A stretch of 22,800 nt of DNA, taken from NCBI GenBank assembly GCA_032718475.1, contig JAUCBJ010004273.1:1-22800 (forward strand), in the 5' to 3' direction. This document shows positions 9,553 through 18,198 of the stretch, piece by piece. Position numbers and translations under genes: made by a program. Positions within the stretch are counted from its first letter, which is position 1; each line of letters opens with the position of its first letter. The notes under the pieces were generated by a model, which was not told the DNA's origin, did no database searches, and worked only from the letters and a program-made list of their open reading frames with translations. Origin of the DNA: Nemertoderma westbladi. Its lineage: Eukaryota; Xenacoelomorpha; Nemertodermatida; Nemertodermatidae.

Positions 9553-9980
9553 TTGCTTGGGCAGCCACCAAACATCGAGGTCAGCCCTACAAGGAAAATA
9601 TATGACAAGACACTACCTATAGAAACAGGGGACTTCACACCTGCCGAACTCCAAAGAAGCATTAAAAGCATGTCCAATAATAAAGCGACCGGATTGGATG
9701 AAATCCCACCGGAGGTATGGAAAACCGGAGTGCTAAATAGACCATTATTGAATGTTTGCAACCGGATGTTAAAAGGCGAAAAGCCACCACCAATTTGGAC
9801 TAAAGGTCAACTAAAGCCTCTCCCCGAGAAAGGAGACCTAGGCATACCAACAAACTATCGTGGGATCTGTCTGCTTGTGGTAGCTGCCAAAATATACAAT
9901 AAAATGATTCTATATAGGATTATGCCTCACATAGAGAAACTGCTGCGTAAGAGCCAAAACGGATTTCGACCAAGTACTGC
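9553..9980 (+). pseudogene. LINE reverse transcriptase, N-terminal part only
   Basis: Open frame with SMSNNKATGLDEIPPEVWK, KGQLKPLPEKGDLGIPTNYRG and LLRKSQNGFR, matching the first conserved blocks of LINE reverse transcriptases (K.TG.D.IP.E.., NYRGI, QNGFR). The frame departs from the family immediately after QNGFR, before the catalytic (F/Y)ADD box, so the enzyme is inactive. The break is where minus-strand MULE-like sequence begins, at about 9980. Confidence 0.8.
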
Positions 9981-9984
9981 CGAA

Positions 9985-10190
9985 TTCACACTCATCAGTA
10001 GTTTTCATTAAAATATCAAACATGCTTGTTATATTATCAACATTTTCAGATGACACCTTTTTTCGTATATTTTCCCCTACAGCGCTCCTCATGTGCCACG
10101 CACACCAAAATCGCTTTGTATGAGTTACGTTGAAAACGAAAGTTCTCAGCACAATCAGACATAAAAGTCTCTGAGTCAATTTCTCAATTT
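9985..10190 (-). pseudogene. MULE-type transposase, downstream exon with stop and frameshift
   Basis: Minus strand. A good acceptor (TTATTATTATATTTCAG) precedes 10190. In one frame the sequence reads ETFMSDCAENF; a frame change then gives KRFWCAWHM, followed by a helical stretch and KTTDECEF. The order 'FMSD.AE.F ... (L/W)CAWH ... EEEF' is that of the MULE transposase core around its second catalytic Asp and C-x2-H. Phase-joining to the exon at 10844-10690 puts an in-frame TGA three codons in, and a further frameshift lies before RFWCAWH, so the copy is dead. It ends at the LINE junction near 9980. Confidence 0.65.
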
Positions 10191-10269
10191 CTGAAATATA
10201 ATAATAATGGAGATGATAAAATATGGTAAAAAATGCATTAAATCTATCATTAATGTTCAATTCTCAATT

Positions 10270-10443
10270 TAGGGAAAGGAGCAGGTTAGAGTGGCACGTT
10301 ATTTTAACCAAAATAATAAACTTTCACAGTTTGTACAACTTGTTACAGTTTTATTTTTGAGAGTAATCAGCCGTTATTTGCGACGAATTTCCCCTGGAGA
10401 GGGATGAGATTTTATTGCGTACAGCCCCCCCCCCCCCCCCCCC
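10270..10443 (+). repeat. Dispersed repeat ending in poly-C, copy 1
   Basis: Starts GGGAAAGGAGCAGGTTA, continues TGGCACGTTATT and GTTTTATTTTTGA, then GTTATTTGCGACGAAT and a 19-C tract at 10425-10443. A related copy lies at 22146-22297 in the same orientation, and a partial one at 22493-22543. Identity is moderate, with indels, so these are old copies. Confidence 0.7.
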
Positions 10444-10641
10444 TATCATTATTCAGTCTGCACGGCACGCCCATTGCGCATTAACACATACATCACCCAA
10501 AGTACTTCTTTATTGTATATTTTCCATTTAATAAGTGCTGACATTCTGAGTTCCTTATCACAACTGCTGATCTCTGATTGGTTCTTAATACAGGTTGAAT
10601 TACATTGCCAGTGCCGAGACTGTATGGGGTTTGTACATATG

Positions 10642-10664
10642 CCCCCCCCCCCCCCCCCCCCCCC
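10642..10664 (+). repeat. Poly-C tract, 23 bp
   Basis: 23 consecutive C on the plus strand within the putative MULE intron. It is the longest of seven C tracts in the window, all on this strand. Confidence 0.95.
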
Positions 10665-10689
10665 GAGAGGGAGTGGGGTTTAAACTCAC

Positions 10690-10844
10690 CGTTCTAAAAT
10701 AGAGTTTAAAAATTTCTCCATTTGGATTGAATCCTCATTGGTAGTTACAAAGAATGCAACCGGGAAGCCCTTATCTCCGTTATCCAGAATGACTACCACA
10801 ACGAGCTTTATATCATAGTCGTAGGTAGAGCTACCGGCATACTG
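10690..10844 (-). pseudogene. MULE-type transposase, upstream exon
   Basis: 155 nt on the minus strand between an acceptor (TTTAAATATTAG) and a donor (CG|GTGAGT). The single open frame gives 51 codons containing YDYDIKLVVVVILDNGDKG and FPVAFFVTTNED, followed by MEKFLNSIL. This matches the MULE core 'Y.F.L.t.vvvD..G.GyPVafc.s..ed...l..Fl'. The exon with the first catalytic Asp would lie further upstream, where the LTR element now begins, and was not found. The transposase normally cuts and inserts MULE transposons with a 9-bp target duplication. Confidence 0.7.
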
Positions 10845-11350
10845 CTAATATTTAAATGTAAACTACTAGGTTACAATGATCACTAGTTGTGACGGGATCC
10901 AAATGGGATCCCGGTTTATCCGGTTTTGTCAGTTCACGCGTCCCCGCCGTGTGTGAAGAGTAAAAGAGTTTCGGTTGTTTGACGTGTGTAATGTTTGGGT
11001 ATATGGATATAGATACGATAATGGTAAATAAAGTTATTGCATATGGAAGGCGGGAGACGGTAATTGAAGTCCCGGTACTTCCCTAACTAAACTATTGTAG
11101 GCTACAGTAACACCAGTAACTAGCACTGAGATAACTGAGTAAATGATTACAGGTTACTGGTTATATTGCACGGTGGCCTTATTGCTACTCAATCGATGCC
11201 TTTCCCCCCTCCTGATTGGTTGATACCCTTGTTGGCGCCTTTGGAGTGATCCCCTTCACTCCACCTGTTCTCTCTGGGTTAGGGGTTTGGCCCCTGACCC
11301 TCATTGTGTGTGTCTCCTTTGGGGCCTATTGTCCCCGTTTACTGGGGTGA

Positions 11351-11379
11351 CACGAGGTTGATTGGTAATCAACCTCGTG
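11351..11379. promoter_or_regulatory. Perfect hairpin in LTR (13-bp arms, 3-nt loop)
   Basis: CACGAGGTTGATT, then GGT, then AATCAACCTCGTG. Repeated in the other LTR at 20394-20422. One of the LTR differences lies directly beside it. It may be an RNA structure in the transcript; its function is inferred only. Confidence 0.6.
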
Positions 11380-11451
11380 CTCCCAATATTGCTTAACGGC
11401 TTACTTTGCGGGTTCATGTTAGCGGAATTGGATAAGCTAACACTCCCCCCC

Positions 11452-11480
11452 ATGCTATCTTCCCGGTGAGAAGATAGCAT
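11452..11480. promoter_or_regulatory. Second LTR hairpin (11-bp arms, 7-nt loop)
   Basis: ATGCTATCTTC, loop CCGGTGA, GAAGATAGCAT. Conserved in the other LTR at about 20495-20523. A shorter GTTAGC/GCTAAC pair lies just before it. Confidence 0.6.
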
Positions 11481-11659
11481 CCAACTAAAGTGCGCTACAA
11501 TTCCGCTGGATCCCGATCTATTATCGGGTGTGGGGTGGGTTATTTTCTTTCGGAGCCGGCTTTCCGGGCCGCTCCCTATGGGTATGATATTGCTACCCTC
11601 TGGCGTCTCGTGTCGGGCCGATCGTGCGCTTCTCTCACACAACTTTTGTTTCCCCAACA

Positions 11660-12640
11660 CTTTCGCCCTGACTCTACTCTTCCTCTCCTCTAACTCCCAA
11701 CTCACTCTTACCCTCGGACTTCCCCGTCCCCCCACACTTGAATTGCGCTCGCACTCTCTCCACACTCCGCACTATCACTCGCGTCTCGCCCTATCTCACT
11801 AATTGGGAAAAGTTGTACTTGACTACGGTACATACTGTATAATCTGAATCGCACTCTTCTCTCTCGCCAACGGTTCCTCTCACTATCTCCTCTCTATTCT
11901 GTACTCTCTGCCACTCCCTAAGGCCCTAATCTCTAATGCTACCCCTGTGCTATCATACTATCTACCTACTGCTTACTAACTCTAACTATTTAACTCTACC
12001 AACTACTCTACTAACTCTTTTCTAACTCTGACTAAAATCCTCCATCTACGTGGCGCTTGTGGTGCCAACAACCATTCTACTACTACTTCTACTCTGCTAC
12101 TATCTTTAACTCTAGTAACTCTACTCGAGTCCTCTAAGTCTACTGACTCCCTAGCCCTCTAACTAGAACTCTCTAACTCTACCCACTCTTCTAACTACGT
12201 GGCGCTTAGGGTGCCCACAACCCCTTTACTACAATTTCCATCTACGTGGCGCTTCCGGTGCCCACAACCTCTCTACTACTGCTCGTGGCATGACAATATG
12301 CCACACTCCCTATTCCCCGCCGCCTTCTAGCTCTACTACCTGGCACCCTATGTGCCCTCTCCACTACTTTCTACTACTACATCTCCACCTCCACTAATAC
12401 CTCTATCTACGTGGCGCTTGCGGTGCCCACAACCACTCTCTGCTACTACTTTCTATGTGGCGCTTCCGGTGCCCACGACCCCCCTACTACTGCTACTCGT
12501 GGCATGACAATATGCCACACTCCCTTACCCCGCCGCCTTCTAACTTACTCTTACTATCTAACTTCTAACTACTACTTCTTAATATCCTCTACTAACTATT
12601 ATTTAATTATTTTATTATTTATTATTTTTAATTAAATAAT
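11660..12640 (-). other. Non-coding CT-rich 3' region of the LTR element, with internal repeats
   Basis: On the plus strand this is full of CTCTAACTC and CTACTAC words. A 28-bp block beginning CTACGTGGCGCTT and ending GTGCCCACAACC recurs about five times (near 12048, 12193, 12241, 12407, 12450). A second block with the hairpin GTGGCAT-gacaat-ATGCCAC followed by the CCGCCGCCTTCTA segment occurs twice (near 12286 and 12503), so there is a tandem duplication of roughly 210 bp. No open frame of interest. Confidence 0.7.
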
Positions 12641-12749
12641 TAAGTTTGTGGGAAGGGCGTCTCGCCCTCATTCCCACCCCCCTCAGTCCAAAATATTGGA
12701 CGACTAAACCTCCTAACTAGGGCGATTCTTCCAACAGGCACTCTCCCAC
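12641..12749 (-). other. Short GC-richer remnant between insert and 3' region
   Basis: On the minus strand a frame reads VGRIALVRRFSRPIFW and then a GGGNEG stretch, faintly like the RP...-GG ending of BEL/Pao polyproteins. It could be the last trace of pol left after an internal deletion. It is not in frame with the Gag-protease ORF, which would meet a stop about 15 codons after the insert boundary. Low confidence. Confidence 0.3.
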
Positions 12750-12766
12750 TGCTGGGCAATTCCACA

Positions 12767-14366
12767 GTAACGGACGTAACTATCACAGAGTTTAAAGGCC
12801 TCCACTGCGAACAGCACCGAGTATTTTTTATAAATATTTTGTGTGGTGTTGCTGGACCACTGGTACTATAACGTAAATACCCCAGATTATTATTAAATAA
12901 TTGCATGTGCTTATAGGGCAAGCTAATACACCTGTAACGGACGTAATCGCACAAAATGGAATTTCTGAGGTAGCCATGTTCTCATCAATATTCGTGCGAA
13001 TTGAAGCAATGTTCTGACAAACCCTTCTTAGTAATTATTGCAGAATAGATGCCGAACATATTAATAAAATAATTTAGGGCTACTGACCACTGGTTTTCAT
13101 GCAGTTTGAAATTGATTTTCGTAACGGACGTAACCATCTCCTGTAACGGACGTAACTGCAATTATGTTACATGGTGTTACTTTCCATTGCCTGTAAATTG
13201 ATGTTTTCAACTAAACAAATGTGCAAATCGATTACTTAAGTCACACTGAATATTTTTTAATATAGTATTTTGGATAAAAAGAAGTCCAGAGGTGCAGAAG
13301 AGCTAAATTTTGGCATAAAGGCAATAAAGGCAGCCTTACTATCAGTAACACAATATAAGTAGCCAATCCTTCAGGTTATGATGTTAATAGCCAAAAACAA
13401 ACCGCAACCAACATTGGAGAAATTACAGGGCTGTAGCGCTGTTTGCAGAGTGTAGGAGATGGTCACTGCTCTATGCTACTATTTATGTCCGTTACGATTA
13501 ATACACAGCAAAGACTTACTGCAATGATGTTAGTTTTTTGTCTCAAGTTATAAGACAATAAGTATAGACAATAAGTCTGCTTTGCACTGAAAGCAATGAG
13601 TCGAATACATCACCCCTTCCTCTAATATCTTCAAAATTTTACCTTTTTCCGTAACGGACGTATTTTTTGACTTAGTCTATTACAACCAGTTAGTAGAACA
13701 TGATACCCTATATTTGAAGTCACCAAAGTTCCTTCACTGTATCTCCATTAGTTTTTCTATCAGTAATTTGGTATTATATTTACTCCTTCTCCACATTAGA
13801 TGGTTACTGCTCTATAACCAACCACTGGTACCTATATTATGAAATACTTCCAATTTTAGCATGGTTTTTGTTTAATGATAAGCCTAATATATTAAATGTA
13901 TTGCTATTGGTAACATTTATATGGTGAAAAGCAGGTCCAGCGGTAGAACAAAAATGAGAGGATACAATGTTAAGGGTTTAAATCACAGAAAACTTAAACG
14001 AAGATCAACCTGTCTCGGGAAACTAAAATTATTGCCATACATACAATTTTTGTCCCAAATTCTTGCCATTAATTATTGTTATTTATGTTCTGATTCACTT
14101 AATTTATATTCAACAGTCCCCAATAATGCCTAAAAACACCACAGGACCGGTAATTGTCATTGTATCAATTTCCTCGCTTAAACATAATTCAACACAAATT
14201 ATGTCCGTTACGATAAATACACAACAAAGACTTACTGCATTGATGTTAGTTTTTTGTCTAAAGTTACTAGACAATAAATCTGCTTTGCACAGAAAGTGAT
14301 GAGTTTAATACATCACCCCTTCCTCCTGTATTTTAAAAATTTTACCTTTTTCCGTAACGGACGTAA
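12767..14366. repeat. Eight scattered copies of GTAACGGACGTAA
   Basis: Forward copies start at 12767, 12934, 13121, 13143, 13651 (last base T) and 14354. Reverse copies, with one fixed substitution (TTATGTCCGTTAC), are at 13483-13495 and 14199-14211. The motif contains ACGT and is nearly absent elsewhere in the window. It could be a transposase-binding or protein-binding site, or a remnant of a degenerate tandem repeat. Confidence 0.75.
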
Positions 14367-14480
14367 TTTTTAACTTGGTCTATTACAACCGCATAGTAGA
14401 ACATTATACCCTATATATGAAATCTCCAAATCTCTGTCACTGTAACTCCATTAGTTTTTCTGTCAGTAATTGGTTATTTT
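13483..14480. repeat. Diverged direct duplication of about 290 bp inside the insert
   Basis: 13483 to about 13775 and 14199 to about 14480 align throughout: both start TTATGTCCGTTACGAT, share CAAAGACTTACTGCA, GTTAGTTTTTTGTCT, ACATCACCCCTTCCTC, TTACCTTTTTCCGTAACGG and TCCATTAGTTTTTCT. Offset is about 716 bp. Sequence between the copies is not obviously part of the duplication. Confidence 0.8.
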
Positions 14481-14662
14481 ATTTTTTCCTTGTCCCCATG
14501 AGGTGTAGATAATTGCAAAAGTAGTTGAATGAATTTTCAATATGATTTATTGAATATATTTACTTCATATTCAGTCCTATTTTTTTTTGAAGTTACATAT
14601 ATATATTGGGTCAGTGTGTGTTTTTCCAACAATTTGGGATATCTGGATTACTTTAACACCCA

Positions 14663-17120
14663 TTATATGTATAATTGAATCATTTCAATTTTTGTTAGTG
14701 GGGGTGACCTTTTCGTGGAATTGCCCTGCTGCTCTTGTAGGTCCTGTAGGATTCGCCGCACTCTCTTTGCCAATTCCATCTCACCAGGAATTGGTTCTCC
14801 CTCTTCTGCCACCCTAAGATTGGGTCTCTCCACCGTCTTCTTAACTCGCTTGTCTCCTGGCATCAAAATGCCACCTCTCTCCTTGTTGTCTCCCGCCGGC
14901 AGAATGAATAGAAAGTGAAAGAACAGGCAGAACAGAAGGTACAATAGTAGTCCTATCCCTTTCCATCCTGCCTTCCTTCTCGACTTCCCCCTTGTCGGTA
15001 TGCCTTCAAACCGGACCAGCGTCTCTTCCGGATACTCCTCTAGACACTCCTCCAGACACTCCTCTGGAGTGTTGTCCTCCGGACACCTCGCCGTCCGCTC
15101 CGCCCCATCTCCATACCGACGCTTGCTGGGAAACCTACTCTCCTCTGCCCACTTTCTTACTGTCACCTCCCTATCTGGCTCTACTATCTCCTCCGGCTTC
15201 TTATCTTCGTCCTCTATGTCTGCGGTGCCTGGTAACATGCACCCTGATGTCTCTGTCACACTGCATGGTATCTTAGTTTTAACTGGGCCGCTAAGCATCC
15301 ATCCAAACGGCGTGAGGATCGCCGTCGGATCCTGCTGCCTGTCTTCGCCGAAGACCGTCTGTGTTCTCTCGTGGGCCGTCGGGCAGTCCATTCCTACTAT
15401 AATGGACACCTTTCTAACGTCCACCTTTGGTATTGAGAAATCGATACCGTCCAGGAATCTATATTGTTCGACCTCAATGTTGGTTGGTCGCCTGGCGTTG
15501 ATATTTATCGATTCTATGACGTGGATGGGGTCGATCGTCGCCCCATAGTCGCATCCCGGTGCAATCGCTGCTATCCTGCACCGCCCCGTCCTCGTCTCCA
15601 GGACCTCATCCTTACTTGAGACGGTAGTTACCGCCATTCTATTCGGCCTCGTCTTTAGCCCTATCTCTTCGGCTACCCAGTTCTCCACCAGCGTGAAGGC
15701 TGCTCCGCTGTCGACCAGCATTAATGTCGTTACTGATCGACCACCCTCTCCTGATATCTTCACTGGTACTACCCCGAGTAGTACCTTTCTCTTCTTCTTC
15801 TCTTCTGTCGTGCTTGTGGCCATTGCCTGGCCTCCAGTCTCGGACTCTCTAACTGCTGTTTCTCTACACTCTCCGGATCTGTGTCCTTCTACCACACATC
15901 GATGACATAGTCCGTTCGCGTCTGTGTAGGCTATACGATCTTGTTTGGGCAACGCTTGCCAGTGCTTACAACTCCTGGTCTTATGTGTTCCGTCCCGATG
16001 TAATTGACATTCGAATCCTGGATCATAGCGTTCCCTGTATAGTCCCTCACGTATCGCGCCTAGGTTTATATGTACCGATTTAGTGTTTTGGTTGTCTGTA
16101 TTCGGCCTACTGGGTATGTTGGGATTATGTTTATTTGTGGTGTTATTTTCTTTCTGTCCCTGCCACGGTGTGGCCCTGCTACCAGCTAACTGTGGACTAG
16201 CAGTCCCCTGTGTGGCCGCATGTGGTAGTGATTGTCCTACTCTCGGGAATGGATCTGCAGGATCGTGTTCGGGTTTATGGCTTGTCCCCAAACTATCCTC
16301 GCTATAGACTGGGTCTGTTATTAATTCGGCTTCATAGTTGAGGAAGCTCGACATCTCTTCTAGGCCCGGTTCCGCACCCTTCTTTTCCCGTGTGGAGAAA
16401 GCGATTTTCCTCCACTTCCTTCGTAACCAGACCGGTAGTGCCTGCGCTATCGTGGTGATGTTGTTAGACGCGTTGAGTTCGTATGGTGCGTCTAGCGTCT
16501 TTAACACGATTAACGCCTTCTCGACCTTGTTCGCAAAGGTCCTTATGCTAACGGGATTATCCTGTAGGCCACCCGATGTTATGCCTCTCAGGGTTTGCCG
16601 GATGATCTTGGCCGGGTGCCCGTATTCCCTATCTAGCGCCCGCCATGCTGTCGTGAAGCCGCCCTCGATGCCCTGGTATTGCCTCACGATGTCGTATGCT
16701 GGGCCTCCTGTATATACTTGCCGATATTTTAGGCACTCCGCCTGCGTCAAGTTCTTTGTTAGTATTTCATTACTATACATGCGCCGAAACTGTAGATATT
16801 CTTCCGGCCTACTCCCATCGAATTTAAACGGTTCCACGGGTGGTAACTCGATCCTAGTTTTTAACGCATCGATTAACGTGGCCATCCCCATCGCCTGCGC
16901 TTCCAATGGGTTCGATGGATGTTGTATAGTTTCTCTTGTTGGGTACGGTCCGTTCGTCCTATCTGCTGTTGACTTTGCTTGTTGCGTCGGATATATCATT
17001 GGGGGTAACGGCCCCCTCCATATTTCCGTGTCGCACGATCTGCTCTCGTCCAAGGGGTTCGATGTTCTCGCTCCTATTGGGGTATATTGTTGATATTGTG
17101 ATGGGGGAATGTCACCCTGT
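14663..17120 (-). CDS. Gag (DUF1759-like) - zinc knuckle - aspartic protease segment of the LTR element
   Basis: Open frame running from the poly-G at 17139-17121 to a TAA at 14663. The first listed codon at 17053 is TTG, not ATG, and the frame is open further upstream, so this is a downstream piece of a longer polyprotein. Counting from 17053: residues ~68-150 contain LPPVEPFKFDGSRPEEYLQF, the DUF1759 Gag type of BEL/Pao; C349-C396 hold Cys/His zinc-knuckle clusters (CQLH, CHRC, GH..GEC); D448-S-G is the protease active site with LVDSGAAFTL; GWMLSGP ends the protease region near residue 588. Where RT should follow there is instead an acidic linker and a 21-residue hydrophobic stretch (about 698-719). 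The final residues derive from the AT-rich insert. Confidence 0.8.
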
Positions 17121-17139
17121 CCCCCCCCCCCCCCCCCCC
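17121..17139 (+). repeat. Poly-C tract, 19 bp (poly-G in the coding sense)
   Basis: Nineteen C on the plus strand at the junction of the middle segment and the Gag-protease segment. The Gag-protease frame is open directly from this run. Confidence 0.95.
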
Positions 17140-18076
17140 ACCGGTATGTTTAGTACTGGGGTTGATGTTAATATATTGGGGCCCATACATCTATCCGCAA
17201 TAATTCCCCCCTCCCCTGGATATATGTAATGTCCTTGTGTATTATAGTCATGCTGCTGTACCGGTACCGATATAGGCCTATCTGCTTCTTGCCTGCCTAC
17301 CGGTATGTACTCCGCGACTTCCGGGTTTAATCCCGTCGTCCGCACTACCCTATCGCCTACTCTATCTCTCTCAGCATGGCCTATAATAGTATGTGCAGTA
17401 AGGCCTACAGTATGTCCTGCAGTCTGCATGTGCCCTTCCGAACCGAAGTTTATTCTTCGCGAATCTCGAATCTCCCCGCGACTACCGTACTCTCGATCGG
17501 CAGCTATATCCCGTCGGGAAGCTTCTCTTCGATCCCCACTCCTGTTCTCTTCTTCATATCGGTACATCCTGTACCCATCTCTTGGCGTGCGGTGCGTTTC
17601 TCCGGGGCGACGGCAATCTCCCGAAGTTCGACCCCACTGACTCTCCGTCTCCATCTGTACTACTGACGGCCCGCTATCCGTCCTCGCTCTCCGGTTGCTC
17701 CTAGCAACGACTCTTCTACTATCTTCCCTTCTTCTATCTTCGACCCCTCTATTAAACTCTACTAATCTACTTCTATCTTCGACCTCTCTATTAAACTCTA
17801 CTAATCTACTTCTATCTTCGACCTCTCTATTAAACTCTACTAATCTTCTCTCTTCTGACTGGGCTTGACGTTCCGTCGCCCGCCCTCTCGCGACGTCAAC
17901 CTGTCTCTCTCTGCTCGATCGCACGCCGCTGGGGATACTCGCAATCCCCCTATTACTCTCCATCGCCGGGTGTTGCGGTTTACCTAATTTGGCCCGCGCA
18001 TTATCCGCCGACGCCTGTGGGACACTCTCTGCCCCCCCTCTCTCGCTACTAATCCCTCGCGGTGGGGTGCCCGTAG
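17140..18076 (-). CDS. Middle segment of the retroelement polyprotein (between poly-G runs)
   Basis: Open minus-strand frame between the G runs at 18087-18077 and 17139-17121; past the second run it ends at a TGA at 17114-17112. Arg/Glu-rich and low complexity, with a 13-residue unit beginning RLVEFNREVEDRS repeated three times (plus-strand 17740-17860). Near the end, a segment NILTSTPVLNIPV precedes the poly-G. No catalytic motif. The frame begins with a GTG immediately after a G run, which argues it is entered from upstream rather than initiated here. Confidence 0.55.
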
Positions 18077-18087
18077 CCCCCCCCCCC
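18077..18087 (+). repeat. Poly-C tract, 11 bp (poly-G in the coding sense)
   Basis: Eleven C on the plus strand, separating two reading-frame segments of the LTR element. Confidence 0.95.
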
Positions 18088-18198
18088 ACCCGCTACTTCT
18101 AACTTCACTATCTCTTACTACACTTCTGCGTCCCTCTTGTCGGACACTCTCTATCCCCCTTCTCTCGCCACTAATCTTATGTGGTGGGGCGCCCGTAG
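18088..18198 (-). CDS. Short linker segment between two poly-G runs, part of a 132-bp duplication
   Basis: About 37 codons between G runs of 22 and 11. It reads ATGAPPHKISGERRGIESV, paralleled on the other side of the next run by ATGTPPRGISSERGGAESV. The stretch RDSEVR preceding each run is also duplicated. So a 132-bp tandem duplication carried a poly-G with it. Each run is entered in one frame and left in another. Confidence 0.5.

Larger units (their letters stand above)
10191..10689. other. Putative MULE intron containing a dispersed poly-C repeat
   Basis: Sequence between the donor at 10689-10684 and the acceptor at 10192-10191 on the minus strand. It contains the dispersed repeat at 10270-10443 and two long C tracts (10425-10443 and 10642-10664). 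A plus-strand 69-codon frame at 10474-10683 is read through the C tract and is not a gene. Confidence 0.5.
10888..11659 (-). repeat. 3' LTR (772 bp)
   Basis: Near-identical to 19931-20702, with three differences (a G/A near the CCCGGTTTATCC block, C/G after the long hairpin, C/T in CTTTG[C/T]GGG). In coding orientation it begins TGTTGGGG and ends CCCGTCACA. A purine stretch GGGCGAAAG lies directly upstream on the minus strand (11668-11660) and can serve as the polypurine tract. The LTR carries strong hairpins at 11351-11379 and 11452-11480. Confidence 0.92.
12754..14726. mobile_element. AT-rich 1,973-bp insert with 12-bp terminal inverted repeats
   Basis: Ends are exact inverted copies of GGGCAATTCCAC (12754-12765 and, reversed, 14715-14726). 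A possible 4-bp duplication TGCT lies at 12750-12753 and 14727-14730. The ends coincide with sharp composition changes from the GC-richer retroelement to AT-rich sequence. The interior has no recognisable ORF but contains eight copies of a 13-bp motif GTAACGGACGTAA and a roughly 290-bp duplication. It truncates the retroelement's protein: the last 20 or so codons of that frame are read from this insert. Superfamily unknown. Confidence 0.55.

Noticed and set aside
11301-11802. ORFs within the LTRs (also 20344-20929)
   Set aside because: They lie in LTR sequence and change at the LTR edge. They are duplicated only because the LTR is duplicated.
13921-14299. Plus-strand ORFs of 70 and 78 codons in the AT-rich insert
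   Set aside because: The second spans part of the 290-bp duplication, whose other copy is not open in that frame. No motif was seen.
12750-14730. A 9-bp duplication for the AT-rich insert, to match FB1 and FB2
   Set aside because: The nine bases outside each end do not match; only TGCT does. So it was not grouped with the foldback elements.
14992-15548. Plus-strand ORFs opposite the Gag-protease frame (also 16338-17093, 18832-19302 and others)
   Set aside because: Shadows of the minus-strand retroelement coding sequence, whose protein motifs are clear.
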